Positions 35,738 through 45,790 of a stretch of DNA of 64,000 nucleotides are shown here, piece by piece (positions within the stretch are counted from its first letter, which is position 1; each line of letters begins with the position of its first letter). The position numbers and the translations under genes were made by a program. The stretch spans positions 534,390 through 598,389 of the forward strand of contig BCHH01000002.1 in the NCBI GenBank assembly GCA_001599595.1, read 5' to 3'. The notes below the pieces were generated by a model, which was not told the origin of the DNA, ran no database searches, and saw only the letters and a program-made list of their open reading frames with translations. This DNA comes from Beverwykella pulmonaria. Taxonomy: Eukaryota; Ascomycota; Dothideomycetes; Pleosporales; Melanommataceae.

Positions 35738-36560
35738 GATGAGTTATTATAGGGGGTATACTGTTGCCTTTCTTCTTTAAGTGCTTAGGTGAGAATATAT
35801 GAAACAAATACTTTTAGCTTTACACATGGCAAGTGCCTTTGTGATGTGATGATCAGTTGCTCGAGATAGTGTACGTTAACAATGAGGGCGGGGTAGGTTG
35901 CGGCTTTGCGGGCGTCTGTCAGCTTTTCGACATTGACAGCAACCCGCTGCTGATCGATGTGTGGATATAATAACCCCTTTCCGCGTGCTCTTTCATTTCT
36001 CTCTCCACGCTCGACGCCGCCCTTGGTCCTCTAAAATGTCTCAGGGGGGCTACAATCTATATCTATGTTTGCATCTAGTACACCAAATCGCATGTACGAC
36101 TAGTATATGTCCGCCTGGGTTGGGCATTGTTGCTCTAAAAGGAAGCGCTGATAAAGTACATGGTTGGTTTAGATCGGTCCAAATGTCCGTAAAGTGTATT
36201 TCATGGCTACGATATTCCCGCGCCTAAAACCTTCAGAGGGACAATCGTCGAAAGATATACTCAAGCCTATAGCACAATGTAGGGCTCTACGTATCCTTTT
36301 ATTCAAGACTTAGAGACTCGTCCCCAGGACAACACTGGCAATAGAATTGCTAAAGTGGACAAGAGACGTGCTGTTTAAGCGCGCCGGCCAAGCAGTTTCT
36401 AGAAGCCCCTGGCCATCTACTCAATTCGTCCTGTTTCCTTCTCTGAGACGCTAACGCTGTAGAACTCCTCCTATTGTACTCTGTCCCACTGCAGGAAAGG
36501 CCGCCCATCCCATTTACTAGAACTCTATCTTACCTCAATAGCCCGTAGACCTCATTCCAC
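35738..36560. other. Spacer between convergent PAN2 and eIF2B-fold genes
   Basis: 3' UTR region for both neighbours. No supported gene or RNA. Confidence 0.5.
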
Positions 36561-38164
36561 CTAGCCGAAAAACCTTACCTCTAGCTCCCCGACCTCCTCG
36601 CCGAACTTCTGCACCTGGTTGGCGTCCAGAATACCTACCTCAGTAACGTAGACGTCGATCATCTCCTTCGGAACCCATTCGAACCATTCGCCAAATACCT
36701 CTACTCTTCCAGCCAGTTTCTCCAACTCCATCTTGGTCCCGTTACTCCATGCCGTTGTGACCTCGATGGGCAAGTGATGTTCGGGAGGCCATTTCTTGGC
36801 GTTGGGCGAAACGATCTTGTCTCTATCACTTAGAACGACGACCTTGGCTTTCGGCTGGAGTTGCTTCGCGCAGCAGACGGCGGAAAGAGATCCGATCTTG
36901 TTTGAGACGCTGCCCTGGGAAGTGATGCGGTCCGCGCCGAGCAGGATGATGTCAATGTCAGTGACCATACTGGCGACGGCGCAGTCAGGGGCGACGCGAA
37001 CGTGGAGGCGGGGTTGGACGTCGTTCGGAGCCATTGTGAGTAGACTGGTGGCTAAGTCGGCGCCTTCAAAGAGTGGGCGGGACTCTAGGATTGTGAGTTG
37101 GATATAGACATGTGGCGTGTGCATAAGGAGGGTCAAGAGGGCCGAGTAAACGGTACCCGAGTTGCTGAGAGTCAAAATGCGAACGACCTGGCGGTTGTCG
37201 TCGGGAGAGGTGTTCTGGAGAGTCAGTGTTTCTCAAGAAAGGCTTCCTCATCTATGCGGCAGCAGAGAGGGGTGGAGTGTTGTGGCAGGGGGAAGAACGA
37301 CTTTATCTCTGTGGTAGTAGGGCGAAGTGACCGGGGACGATGGCCGAGGGGGAGAAGGAAACAAACACAAGTACCGACCTTTGGTCCACAATTCTTCACC
37401 CAATACGTGAACGACTCTCCCAGGTTTAAACCAGCCTCCTTCCTCTCCTTCAAGACTCCCCCCACCACATGACCCGAGATGGTTGCTAGATCTGACGGCG
37501 TCACCACCCGCTCCCCAGCCTTGTCCATCTCCTCCTTCCAGGCTTTTTCCATTTTCTCTAAAGCACATAGCAAGCACGCCTCCACCGCCGCACTCATCGC
37601 CGGTCTCGCAAACGCCATGGCCTTTGCTGCACTTACCGTCATGCCCCATAGCTCCTCCTCGTTGCTCGCCGTGATGGCGGCCATCTCGATGAGTGTGGCG
37701 AGGCTAGAAAGCGCAGATGATGCCATCCCGCGGGCTCCGGAAACGAAATCGGTTGCGAGGCCATGGACCACGCCCTTGAGGAGTGCGCAGAACTCGGGGT
37801 TTTCGTAGGTACGCAGAGTGGCCTCCGATGCCTCGCCCTTGGGCTCATGGGTTGGGCTGCCCGACAAGCTATTGGTCTCCAAGGACTGTTTCAGCGGCGG
37901 AGAAGACTGTGGACTCGGGTTTCTGAGGTTCGTGTGAGACTTGAGTACACCTCTAACCTTCTGGCAAAGACTTGAAGACATGCTAAACGTCTCGATGCTG
38001 CTACCCTGAAGACTTGATGGCGATGGAAGGGCCTTGTTGCTGCCCTGCTGAAGAAGGAGACGTATTGTGGTTGACGGAGCCTGAAGGCTGCCAAAGCTGT
38101 CCTCTCGCGGTAACTGCTCTGGAGCCGGGACTGGTGGCAGAAGGAAGGGAGGGAAAGACATCAT
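36561..38164 (-). CDS. eIF2B/MTNA-fold (IF-2B family) protein with altered active site
   Basis: Two exons (38164-37379 and 37214-36561) join in frame to 479 aa. The N-terminal 100 residues are Ser/Pro rich and probably disordered. A helical domain follows (AALLK-type pattern near 120-230). The C-terminal Rossmann-like half carries the family pattern: VVRILTLSNSGTV, LHVRVAPDCAVA, IILLGADRITSQGSVSNKIG, KVVVLSDRDKI. Families with this fold are eIF2B alpha/beta/delta, methylthioribose-1-phosphate isomerase and ribose-1,5-bisphosphate isomerase. Asp357 in GADR matches the catalytic Asp of the isomerases, but the catalytic Cys position (THCN in MTNA) reads TLSN, with Ser279. It is therefore neither a clear isomerase nor a standard eIF2B subunit. 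Substrate unknown. The intron (37378-37215) has a CTGAC branch site. Confidence 0.72.
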
Positions 38165-38980
38165 GAGAGTGTTAATTTATCTACAAGACACTCCGCAGAG
38201 CACAAGGTAACAAAGTGGAGATAGTTTGAGTAAAGTTGTTCGGAGCTAGAAAGTGGGAAGCAGAGTCGAGTTGAGTTGTGCGGGGGGTTGGAAGTAAGAG
38301 AGCAAACAAGTGAAAAGCAGCTTGTGCCATAGGAAGAAAAAATAAATGAGAGACGTATATAGGCAGCTATGTAAGCAATCCAAGTGAGAGACGCGTCTGA
38401 GCGTGTCCCGTTGGAGCGCAAGTGAAAGTAGGAGCGTCATAGGGAAAGTGACTTACTCGTCCTCTGTCATAGTGGAATCATTCAAGCCCATTTTCAAGTT
38501 AGTTTTTTCCTCCATCATGTCACGCAGATCAGGCAGGGCTCGCTGTTCATTTGATATTGCACGGATTGAGGATGATTTATATAGTGGCTTTCGATGGCGT
38601 GAGCTTCAGCACGGAACAGCACACCCGCCCTGTGAGGCGAATCTCTTATGGGCACTATGCCTGTATACGGCACGAAGTTCAAATGGAAAGAGATGGGTTT
38701 ATCCAGCCTTGCGGGAGGAAGGAGATGGGAACCAGACGTCAAAGTACCATTGTCAGTTTTTAGCGGATGAGGTTATTGGTGCGGAACGGTTCCGCCTTTA
38801 CCCTTGCATCTTTGGATAACAACGCCATAATTTGCGAGCAGTATTAGAGGCTGCTTTTTACTTCAAAAGAGATTCGAATGTCTAGCTCAACTTAATGACC
38901 ACCTCAACTGTGCTAGACGAGCTTCACGTGACCATCTTTGCATCACTTGCAATCTCTAGATTCAAGCCCAAACGCCTAGC
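38165..38980. other. Divergent promoter region, no gene called
   Basis: Lies between the eIF2B-fold gene (-) and the cupin-like gene (+). A 138-codon plus-strand frame at 38403-38819 has no recognisable motif or start context and is not called. Confidence 0.4.
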
Positions 38981-39793
38981 ATGACCCAGAACTCTCCTCC
39001 ACCCCCTCCCAAAACATCTCCAATAACCCGTCCTGGCCCCTCCTCCGTAACCTACCACATCCCGACGTCCCCTTACTCCCCTCCCTCTTCCACCGCACTC
39101 AAAACGACAATCCACCTCCCCGCACAGTCAACATGGACATCCGGCCTGCACTGGCACAACAACAGCACCGAATACCTCCGCCTAACCCGCGGTTGCATCT
39201 TCGTCACCCTAGGAACGCAGCTTCAAGTCTACTCCGCAACACCAGGCTCAGAGACAGTCATCCGTGTAGACCCCGGCATACGACATAACTGGGGGCGGGC
39301 CTCGTATCTGCGTCCGCAGCGATGGCATGCCATCCTGTCCAATGGTGTAGATGAGGCGGATGTGGATACAGATGTCATAGTGGAAGAATGGACACACCCA
39401 AGCGGGATCGCCAAACCGCTGTTCTTCTGGAACCTAAACGGTGTCATCACCGCCCCTCCTCCTCTCTCTGGCACCGAGTCCCTGTCGAAGAAGTCGCTGC
39501 GGTGGATGCTGGGCTCATACTGGATCCCCTTCCAGCTCTTCGTCATCTTCTACGCACTGGACAACTATCCCGTCTTCATCAGCCTGGAGGGGCGGTGCTC
39601 TACGTTTCTCAGGTCGAGACTAACAACGAGATTGGAGCAAGGCACCGAGCACATGATTACCTTTGCTATACTACTTGTGGCAAGCTTGGTAGGGAAACCT
39701 GCGGGGATAGAAGCTGTGAGCGAAGAGAGGACGCCGGCTGGATTGTGGGAGGCTTGGATGAGGGAAAAGGATGAAGTGAGAAAGAGGGATTGA
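38981..39793 (+). CDS. Cupin-like protein with C-terminal membrane helices
   Basis: A single exon of 270 codons. The N-terminal 30 residues are Pro/Ser/Thr rich. Residues about 40-150 look like a cupin barrel: GLHWHNNSTEYLRLTRGCIFVTLG matches cupin motif 1 in order (HWH, then Glu, then Gly), and DPGIRHNWGRAS gives a possible second-motif His. Two hydrophobic stretches follow: YWIPFQLFVIFYALDNYPVF and MITFAILLVASLVG. Cupins with His-x-His and Glu can bind a metal for oxygenase or isomerase chemistry, but many fungal members are of unknown function. Membrane attachment is inferred from the helices. The start follows a 40-nt CT/A-rich region and is the first ATG of the frame. Confidence 0.65.
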   Translation: MTQNSPPPPPKTSPITRPGPSSVTYHIPTSPYSPPSSTALKTTIHLPAQSTWTSGLHWHNNSTEYLRLTRGCIFVTLGTQLQVYSATPGSETVIRVDPGIRHNWGRASYLRPQRWHAILSNGVDEADVDTDVIVEEWTHPSGIAKPLFFWNLNGVITAPPPLSGTESLSKKSLRWMLGSYWIPFQLFVIFYALDNYPVFISLEGRCSTFLRSRLTTRLEQGTEHMITFAILLVASLVGKPAGIEAVSEERTPAGLWEAWMREKDEVRKRD

Positions 39794-40259
39794 TGTGAGG
39801 GAAAAAAGTAGAGTAAGACAATAGGGGTTTTCAGGAAGCAATAATGGAAGTAGAGAGAGGGAAGAGAGTGCGGACGAGTGGTGTAAGCAGTAATGCAAGG
39901 TACCGGAACGTAACTACTCTCCGAAGAGAGAATCCTTCTTAAGAATAGCTCCATTTAGCAGATACAGTAGGGCAGTGTGATGTTAGCATGATCCTTTTGA
40001 CCTCGAAATTGAATCAATCATCTGTCCCTCGGGAAGTGAAAACGTCGAGTGGATAATTGAAAAGAAGATATCATTTGCCATTGAAATGACAGGCATACTT
40101 TTCTTCATAATAATTTTTCCCTGAACCCAAAGAACCGCCAGCCGTTAAAAAGGACCCGCGCCAAAATCTCAGAAACAGGTGCCAGGACGCCCAGGTGAGA
40201 AACTATATCTACACATCGAGTCCCGCGCCATCATCCAACCACGCTTATGTATCGGCCAT
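39794..40259. other. Spacer between convergent genes
   Basis: 3' flank of the cupin-like gene and of ILV5. Nothing further seen. Confidence 0.5.
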
Positions 40260-41639
40260 CTATTTCGCGTTTTCGGGGCGCAGGCTACGAACGGCCTTGC
40301 CCGCCCTCCAGATCTCCAGGTCGTCAATTTCCTTCAACTCCTGGTTGTACTTCTCGCGGTAGTCGGGCTGCGAGTTGTACTCGAGCGAGCGCTTGGTCTC
40401 GCTGCCGTTCTCGACCGAGTCGTACAGGTCGTTGAAGACGGGCTTGAGCGTGTCCTTGAAGCGCTTGCTCCAGTCGATGGCACCGCGACGGGCGGTGGTC
40501 GAGCACGCGGCGTACATGTAGTCCATGCCGTTGGCGCCGATCAGTGGGTACAACGACTGGGTGGCCTCCTCGACGGTCTCGTTGAAGGCCTCGGACGGGC
40601 TGTGGCCGCGCTCGCGTAGAACTTCGTACTGGGCAAGGAACATACCGTGGATGCCGCCCATCAGGCAGCCACGCTCGCCGTACAGGTCAGAGTACACCTC
40701 CTTCTGGAAGGTGGTCTCGTAAAGGTAGCCGGAGCCGACGGCAACGCCGAGGGCAATGGCCTTCTCCTTCGCATGGCCGGTCACGTCTTGGAAGACGGCA
40801 ATGGAGGAGTTGATGCCGCGTCCCTCGCGGAACAGACTGCGGACGGTGCGGCCGGAGCCCTTGGGGGCAACGAGGATGACGTCGATATCCTTGGGCACGT
40901 CGACCTTGGTGAGGTCCTTGAAGACGGGGGAGAAGCCGTGGGAGAAGTAGAGAGTCTGCACGCTGTTAGTCAAATCACATTAACTTGTTTTGGCATATAA
41001 GTCTTACCTTGCCCTTGGTGAGCTGGGGCTTGATCTGGGGCCAGGTCTCAGACTGGGCCGCATCGGAGAGCAGGTTCATGACGATGGTCGACTTGCCAAT
41101 GGCCTCATCGATATCGAACAGGTTCTTTCCGGGGACCCAGCCATCCTGCACGGCCTCCTTCCATGAGGCACCGTTCTTCCGCACACCGACAATGACGTTC
41201 AACCCGTTATCGCGGAGGTTGAGGCCCTGGCCGTGGCCCTGGGATCCGTAGCCGATGAGGGCGAGGGTGTCGTTCTTGAAGTATTCCTGAGACAATGTTA
41301 GTTGAATATCTTCTGGGCAGATATCCATGCCAGCAAGGCGGTGGCTGACTCACCAAGAGCTTCTCCTTCGGCCAGTCGTCGCGCTCTGATGAATTGGTTA
41401 GAAGTCGGTCTGTGCAATGCAAGATGCGTGAACAAACCATAGACGGTCTCCTTGGTGCCAGCAAAGTCAATGGTCTTGACACCTCGGACCTGCTGCTGGA
41501 AGACGGCGGCCTTGGGAGGAGCGGCGACAGTAGCCCGTGCTGTGGTGTTCACAGCCGAAATGAATGTGCGCCGTTGAACGGCAGGTGCCAATTGGCGGAC
41601 GGATTGGCGCAGAGCGCGGGCAGCAGGTCTTGAAGCCAT
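40260..41639 (-). CDS. ILV5: Ketol-acid reductoisomerase, mitochondrial
   Basis: Four exons (41639-41438, 41385-41354, 41286-41008, 40955-40260) encode 402 aa. It catalyses the NADPH- and Mg2+-dependent conversion of acetolactate and acetohydroxybutyrate to the dihydroxy acids, step two of valine, leucine and isoleucine synthesis, in the mitochondrial matrix. The N-terminal 50 residues are Arg/Ala rich with no acidic residues (MASRPAARALRQSVRQLAP), a presequence. The NADPH motif is ALIGYGSQGHGQGLNLRDNG. Metal-binding Asp/Glu residues lie in KEVYSDLYGERGCLMGG and in SEAFNETVEEATQSLYPLIG. The length equals that of other fungal enzymes. The donor of intron 1 is GTTTGT, otherwise splice sites are normal. 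Confidence 0.96.
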
Positions 41640-42247
41640 TGTGAATGTGTGTGAGAGGGTATCTTGGGAGATGGAACGGGGAATGGAGGGGAATGTGCCT
41701 TTAAAACCTTGTGCGTGGCCTGGGATAAAAATTGTCCAGACCGACGTCGGCGCCGCGGCGGTCAGTCACGTCGCGGAGCTGTGCTTGTCTCCCCGAAGCG
41801 ACCAATGGCAGATGAAAACGACAATGCGGGCCGTTAGATCTCCTCCGCATTCGCAAGCAATCGATCACTCTAAATATACGTCTCAAACGACAAAATCGCA
41901 GATTCGCGACATTAAAACGCCTTCGGGTGGGACACACAATAGGGCACAGAGAAGTACACTCAATCCTTCAGCACTTGTACTGTTCTTTCTTGCCCGTCCT
42001 GCAAGCGGAACCACTGTTCAGACTCACTAATGCCCCAGCGATGCAGCATATGCCATCATGCAGATGCTCAATTGTATTTCTCATGCAAATTCTGTATGAC
42101 GTGTAGCCTCAACCCGTATATGCCGACGCCTCGCTCCTATTGACGCCGAAATTCAAATATGCTCGCTCGGTGCTGCCGCTGAAAGAGTCTATGCTACGCA
42201 GCCGGCTGTTCCTCGCCGTCGATATGGACCGCCACCTCCCGTCGTCC
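41640..42247. other. ILV5 promoter region
   Basis: Between the UBC12 stop and the ILV5 start, both minus-strand genes. No gene. I looked for a perfect Gcn4/CPC1-type site (TGASTCA) and did not find one in this stretch. Confidence 0.45.
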
Positions 42248-43016
42248 CTACTTCAGCACGCGGTCGAAGGACTGTCCCCTAACCGTGCCACCGCCAAGCG
42301 AGGCGCGCACATTGCGCTTAAAGCCCTCGCGGTTGGACTTGAGGTCCTCTGCGGCCTCCTTGTTCAGCGGGTCCGACGCGTTGGGTTCGAGGAAGAGGAA
42401 CTACGTATCGTTAGCATCGATATCCTTGCGCATCCATCCGCCAGCGGCCTGTCACTCACCTGCAGTCCGACCACCGCCGCATTCAGGTTCAGCACAGGTT
42501 TCCAGTCCTCTCTCAGAATGTTCAGGCACACGTTGCCCTCGAGATCGATGTTCGGATGGTAGATCTTCTGCGTGCACTTGACCTTCGGTGGGTCGTGGGG
42601 GAAGTTCTGGTTGATCTTGAAGTCAAACTCGAAGCGTCCGCCTTTGTACATGCCCTCGTCCGGGTCGATGGTGAGCTTGAAGTTGAGAATGTCGTCGGGG
42701 TCGGGGAAGTGCGTCTTCATCGTCGAGCCGAGGGAGAGTTCGGCGAGATCTATGATCGTCTAGGTCAGCGCGGGCTTGAGCAGACAGACCGACAGTCTGA
42801 ATATTGAACTCTGGGAGAAAATGAAGGCGCATACCTTTTTGCACGCGGAGCTGCGCCGCTGTGACTCTCTTCTTCTTGGGCCCTACGTTTGCTGCTTCCT
42901 CCTGCGCGACCTTCTGCTTCTGCAGCACTGTCAGCCATCTAAACTTTTTGTAGGCACAAAAAGTGCCGCTGGCTTAGTTAGCGTCCGGAACTTACCATGG
43001 ACCATATCTTCTTCAT
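42248..43016 (-). CDS. UBC12: NEDD8/Rub1-conjugating enzyme E2
   Basis: Four exons (43016-42996, 42919-42835, 42749-42460, 42400-42248) encode 182 aa. The first coding exon holds only MKKIWSM, and the acceptor at 42920 continues KQKVAQEE, giving an N-terminus like human UBE2M (MIKLFSLKQQKK), the part that docks on the NEDD8 E1. The UBC fold has [46 protein letters not shown] with active-site Cys110, and [18 protein letters not shown]. The enzyme takes NEDD8 from the Uba3 E1 and passes it to cullins, activating SCF ubiquitin ligases. This is the pathway the F-box protein at the left of the window would feed into, but the two genes are not linked. Confidence 0.95.
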
Positions 43017-43711
43017 GGTGGCGGTGGTGTGTGACTTCTGCGGCGAGAGTTGGATAAGACTGGTGGGGTTGAGCAGGCTGAGAGTGAGCCAGGCGATTCA
43101 AGACTAAGGTTTATTAGGTGGTGTGGAGGTTGAGAAGGGAGACTGGCACGAAGGAAGGCCTGCAAGAAAGAAAACGCAGTTAGAGAATATATAGGACGAA
43201 GACGAGGAAGGTGTAAAACTTAAAGGTGAAATGGCGGGCAGGCTACAACATGAGACTTGGCAGCAGTGGAAACGTGGGGCGGTGAACCCGATGTTGCTCC
43301 GAGCGCGATTAGTCATCGGATGATGTTGGGAATATCCTCATTCTCCACACCGTTCTTATTGTTCCTTACCGTGAATGAAACGACTGACACTTTTCGATTT
43401 CTAAGAAGCGAAATGAGAGTGTAACACACCACCTCAGCCGTCGATACATATCTTCTCAAACATACCAAAACTTCAGGAATGCCATACGTCAAAAATTATT
43501 TTTGTCCCCTCCGCAAAGACATTGAAGTCTTAGCTTGAAATCCAAATAACCTTTTTCGAGTTGCTTTGATTCCTATACCCACGCTTCAATATTACTATCG
43601 TGAAATCCTTAATAAACACTACCTCTTCAGCAAAATCCATCCTCAGAATCGATACAAGGGGGTCTTGTCCAAAGCTGCCAACAAATCGAACACCGTCACT
43701 TTCAAAGCAAG
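43017..43711. other. Divergent promoter region, UBC12 / RIB7
   Basis: Holds both 5' regions. No coding region or RNA recognised; the RIB7 side is AT-rich. Confidence 0.5.
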
Positions 43712-44536
43712 ATGTCAAACTCCCCCAGAGACGCCCTCACATTCTCACCCTCAGAAAGTCAAAAGCTCGACCATTATCTCCCTCAACATGCCTCCGAGAA
43801 GATCCACATGACCCTCACCTTCGCCACCTCTCTCGACTCCTCCTTAAGCCTCGCTCCCGGCGTCCAAACCGCTCTCTCCGGCCCCCTCACAAAGTCAATG
43901 ACGCACTACCTCCGCTCCAAACACGACGCAATCCTCATCGGCGTCGGGACTGCCATTGCCGACAACCCGAGCTTGAACTGTCGGATTGAGGGAATGGGCG
44001 GATACGGTGGGGAGGGGTTGGTCGGACAGCCGAGACCAGTGGTGCTGGATCCGAGGGGTCGCTGGGAGGTTGGTAGGGAGAGTAAGGTTATCGGGTTGGC
44101 GAAAGTGGGGAGGGGAAGAGCACCCTGGATTATCAGATTGGGGGATTCTACAGGGGAAGAGGAAGAGGAAAAAGATAGGATACTGGAAGAGGTGGGAGGG
44201 AGGATATTTAGGATCCCTGCGTCATTGTCATCGACTTGCGACCCAATTTCCAAGTTTGACTGGTCGACTATCCTCGACTTATTCGCTAAAGAAGGGATCC
44301 GCAGCGTGATGATTGAGGGCGGCGGTGCCATCATCAACGACCTACTTCATCCACGGAATTTCGGGCTGGTGGATACGGTGATTGTGACTATTGCGCCCAC
44401 GTGGTTGGGAAAGGGAGGTGTGCAGGTTTGCCCAGACGAGAGGGTAGAGAACGGTGTCAGGATACCAGTAGGGAGGCTGAACGACGTCAAATGGATTACT
44501 CTAGGAGAGGATGTCGTACTCTGTGGACGGCCCTAG
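43712..44536 (+). CDS. RIB7: Diaminohydroxy-ribosylaminopyrimidinone-phosphate reductase (riboflavin)
   Basis: A single exon of 274 codons. The RibD C-terminal reductase domain spans nearly all of it: MTLTFATSLDSSLSL, KHDAILIGVGTAIADNPSLNCR, QPRPVVLDPRGRWEV and VMIEGGGAIINDLL, the last being the family's nucleotide-binding signature. Yeast Rib7 uses NADPH to reduce the ribose side chain of 2,5-diamino-6-ribosylamino-4(3H)-pyrimidinone 5'-phosphate, the second step of fungal riboflavin synthesis. No deaminase domain is fused, as usual in fungi, and there is no targeting signal. A Glu-rich insertion (GEEEEEKDR) lies around residue 145. The gene converges with the DUF218-like gene, 222 bp apart. 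Confidence 0.9.
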   Translation: MSNSPRDALTFSPSESQKLDHYLPQHASEKIHMTLTFATSLDSSLSLAPGVQTALSGPLTKSMTHYLRSKHDAILIGVGTAIADNPSLNCRIEGMGGYGGEGLVGQPRPVVLDPRGRWEVGRESKVIGLAKVGRGRAPWIIRLGDSTGEEEEEKDRILEEVGGRIFRIPASLSSTCDPISKFDWSTILDLFAKEGIRSVMIEGGGAIINDLLHPRNFGLVDTVIVTIAPTWLGKGGVQVCPDERVENGVRIPVGRLNDVKWITLGEDVVLCGRP

Positions 44537-44758
44537 GGGAAGTTAGAAGGCAAGACAAGCTGCTCGAATACCTTGATATAATGCCCACCCCCTCTACCTT
44601 GAAGGATAGGCAGGGCATACCAAGCTCTCATGCAAATGTACTATAGGCTGATACCATAGTGCTATGCAGAGTTTCATTGATCTTTTATCCTGTTGTTGGT
44701 ACTAGGGTGGCCGATAAGAGGATTATTCACATGTAATGTAGGGTCGTGTCTTTGCTCG

Positions 44759-45790
44759 TTAGACTGCTACTGAAGTCGCTGTGTCGGAGCGGCTCAATGC
44801 CTCTGGCTCACTCCAAGGGAGATGCTTCGCCACGGTGCCGTGCAACAACAACTTGACACTTTCCTCCAGTCCGTCACCCAGCGCTTCTACTTTCTTCGCA
44901 TTCCACCCACGCAGCTCTCTCTTCCTCGCCAGAACTTCTCCCATTCCCAACGCATCGTCTAGCCAAGGTGCGTAGCCTAGCTGCTCTTCACCCTTGATAG
45001 TTTCCTCGTGCTCTGCAGCCGACATGATTGGATCAATGCCATGCACCCTTATCCTATCCTTGGGCCATCTAATTGCGGGCGCATGTAGATCTAGAAATCT
45101 CTTCGCCTTGAATGCGTGAGTGACGACGCGGATCTGTTTAGGGTAGAAGCCTGTCGTGCGTCGGAAGAGGAGAATGCTGAAGAGCAGGTTCTGGAACGAG
45201 TCGGTGGCATCTTCTTCCAGGAGGATGAGTCCATTGTCGTAAAGTTTCCTGATGTGGCCGCCGTTGTAGTATCCTTGGGAAAGAGCGTTGCCAAGAGCAG
45301 CATGATAATAAGAGCGGGCTTCACTCAGTGGGGTGAGGTCGCTCTTCGTGACGCCGCCACTGAATACCAACAGGCTAGTACCGCTAGAGGGGCCACTCTT
45401 GAAAGCATCGGCGCCAGCAGAGATGTGTGAGAGAAAGGTCTCGTGCTCGCCTGGCTTCCCGGTCTCCAAATTCGATTTCTGGAAGGGAGCAAGGTGCCAG
45501 TTGCTCTCGAGGTGCGGACCGTTCAACGGGAAGCTGGGAGAAGAAGCATCAGGATAGAAGATTGCGTGGCAGCAGACGATGACTAGGTCTTTGATACCGG
45601 CATAGCTTCGTGGCGGGATAACGTGATCGGGATGGGAGAAGCCTGCCAATTGCCAACCTAGTTCGATGTCCTGGTCCTGCGGAGCCTCATTATTTGGAGG
45701 CACGTGGGCTGCAATGGGGGCCTCGTCTGATGCAACGATGGAGTGATGGAAGTTGGATTTGGGCAGCGTGCGAGGCGTAGCTGATGCCAT
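44759..45790 (-). CDS. DUF218 (YdcF)-like protein
   Basis: A single exon of 343 codons. Core blocks are DLVIVCCHAIFYPDASS, EHETFLSHISAGADAF, TSLLVFSGGVTKSD with SEARSYYHAA, EEDATDSFQNLLFSILLF and PKQIRVVTHAFKAKRFLDLH. The order (hydrophobic strand, SGG, SEA, EDATDSFQN, VTHAFK) matches the DUF218 fold, a Rossmann-like family found in bacterial YdcF/SanA, where it may bind S-adenosylmethionine or act on the envelope. The fungal branch is cytosolic and its role is unknown. The N-terminal 45 residues are polar and low in complexity. No signal peptide or membrane segment is visible. Confidence 0.75.
   Translation of the reverse strand: MASATPRTLPKSNFHHSIVASDEAPIAAHVPPNNEAPQDQDIELGWQLAGFSHPDHVIPPRSYAGIKDLVIVCCHAIFYPDASSPSFPLNGPHLESNWHLAPFQKSNLETGKPGEHETFLSHISAGADAFKSGPSSGTSLLVFSGGVTKSDLTPLSEARSYYHAALGNALSQGYYNGGHIRKLYDNGLILLEEDATDSFQNLLFSILLFRRTTGFYPKQIRVVTHAFKAKRFLDLHAPAIRWPKDRIRVHGIDPIMSAAEHEETIKGEEQLGYAPWLDDALGMGEVLARKRELRGWNAKKVEALGDGLEESVKLLLHGTVAKHLPWSEPEALSRSDTATSVAV

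Noticed and set aside
38403..38819. 138-codon plus-strand frame upstream of the cupin-like gene
   Set aside because: Lies in a divergent promoter, no recognisable domain; kept only as a possibility.
40260..40973. Long plus-strand frames opposite ILV5
   Set aside because: They are antisense shadows caused by the strong codon bias of ILV5 exon 4.
41346..41352. Perfect Gcn4/CPC1-type site TGACTCA in ILV5
   Set aside because: It overlaps the splice donor of ILV5 intron 2 (GTGAGTCA on the minus strand), so the match is explained by splicing; a 7-mer is expected by chance several times in the window.
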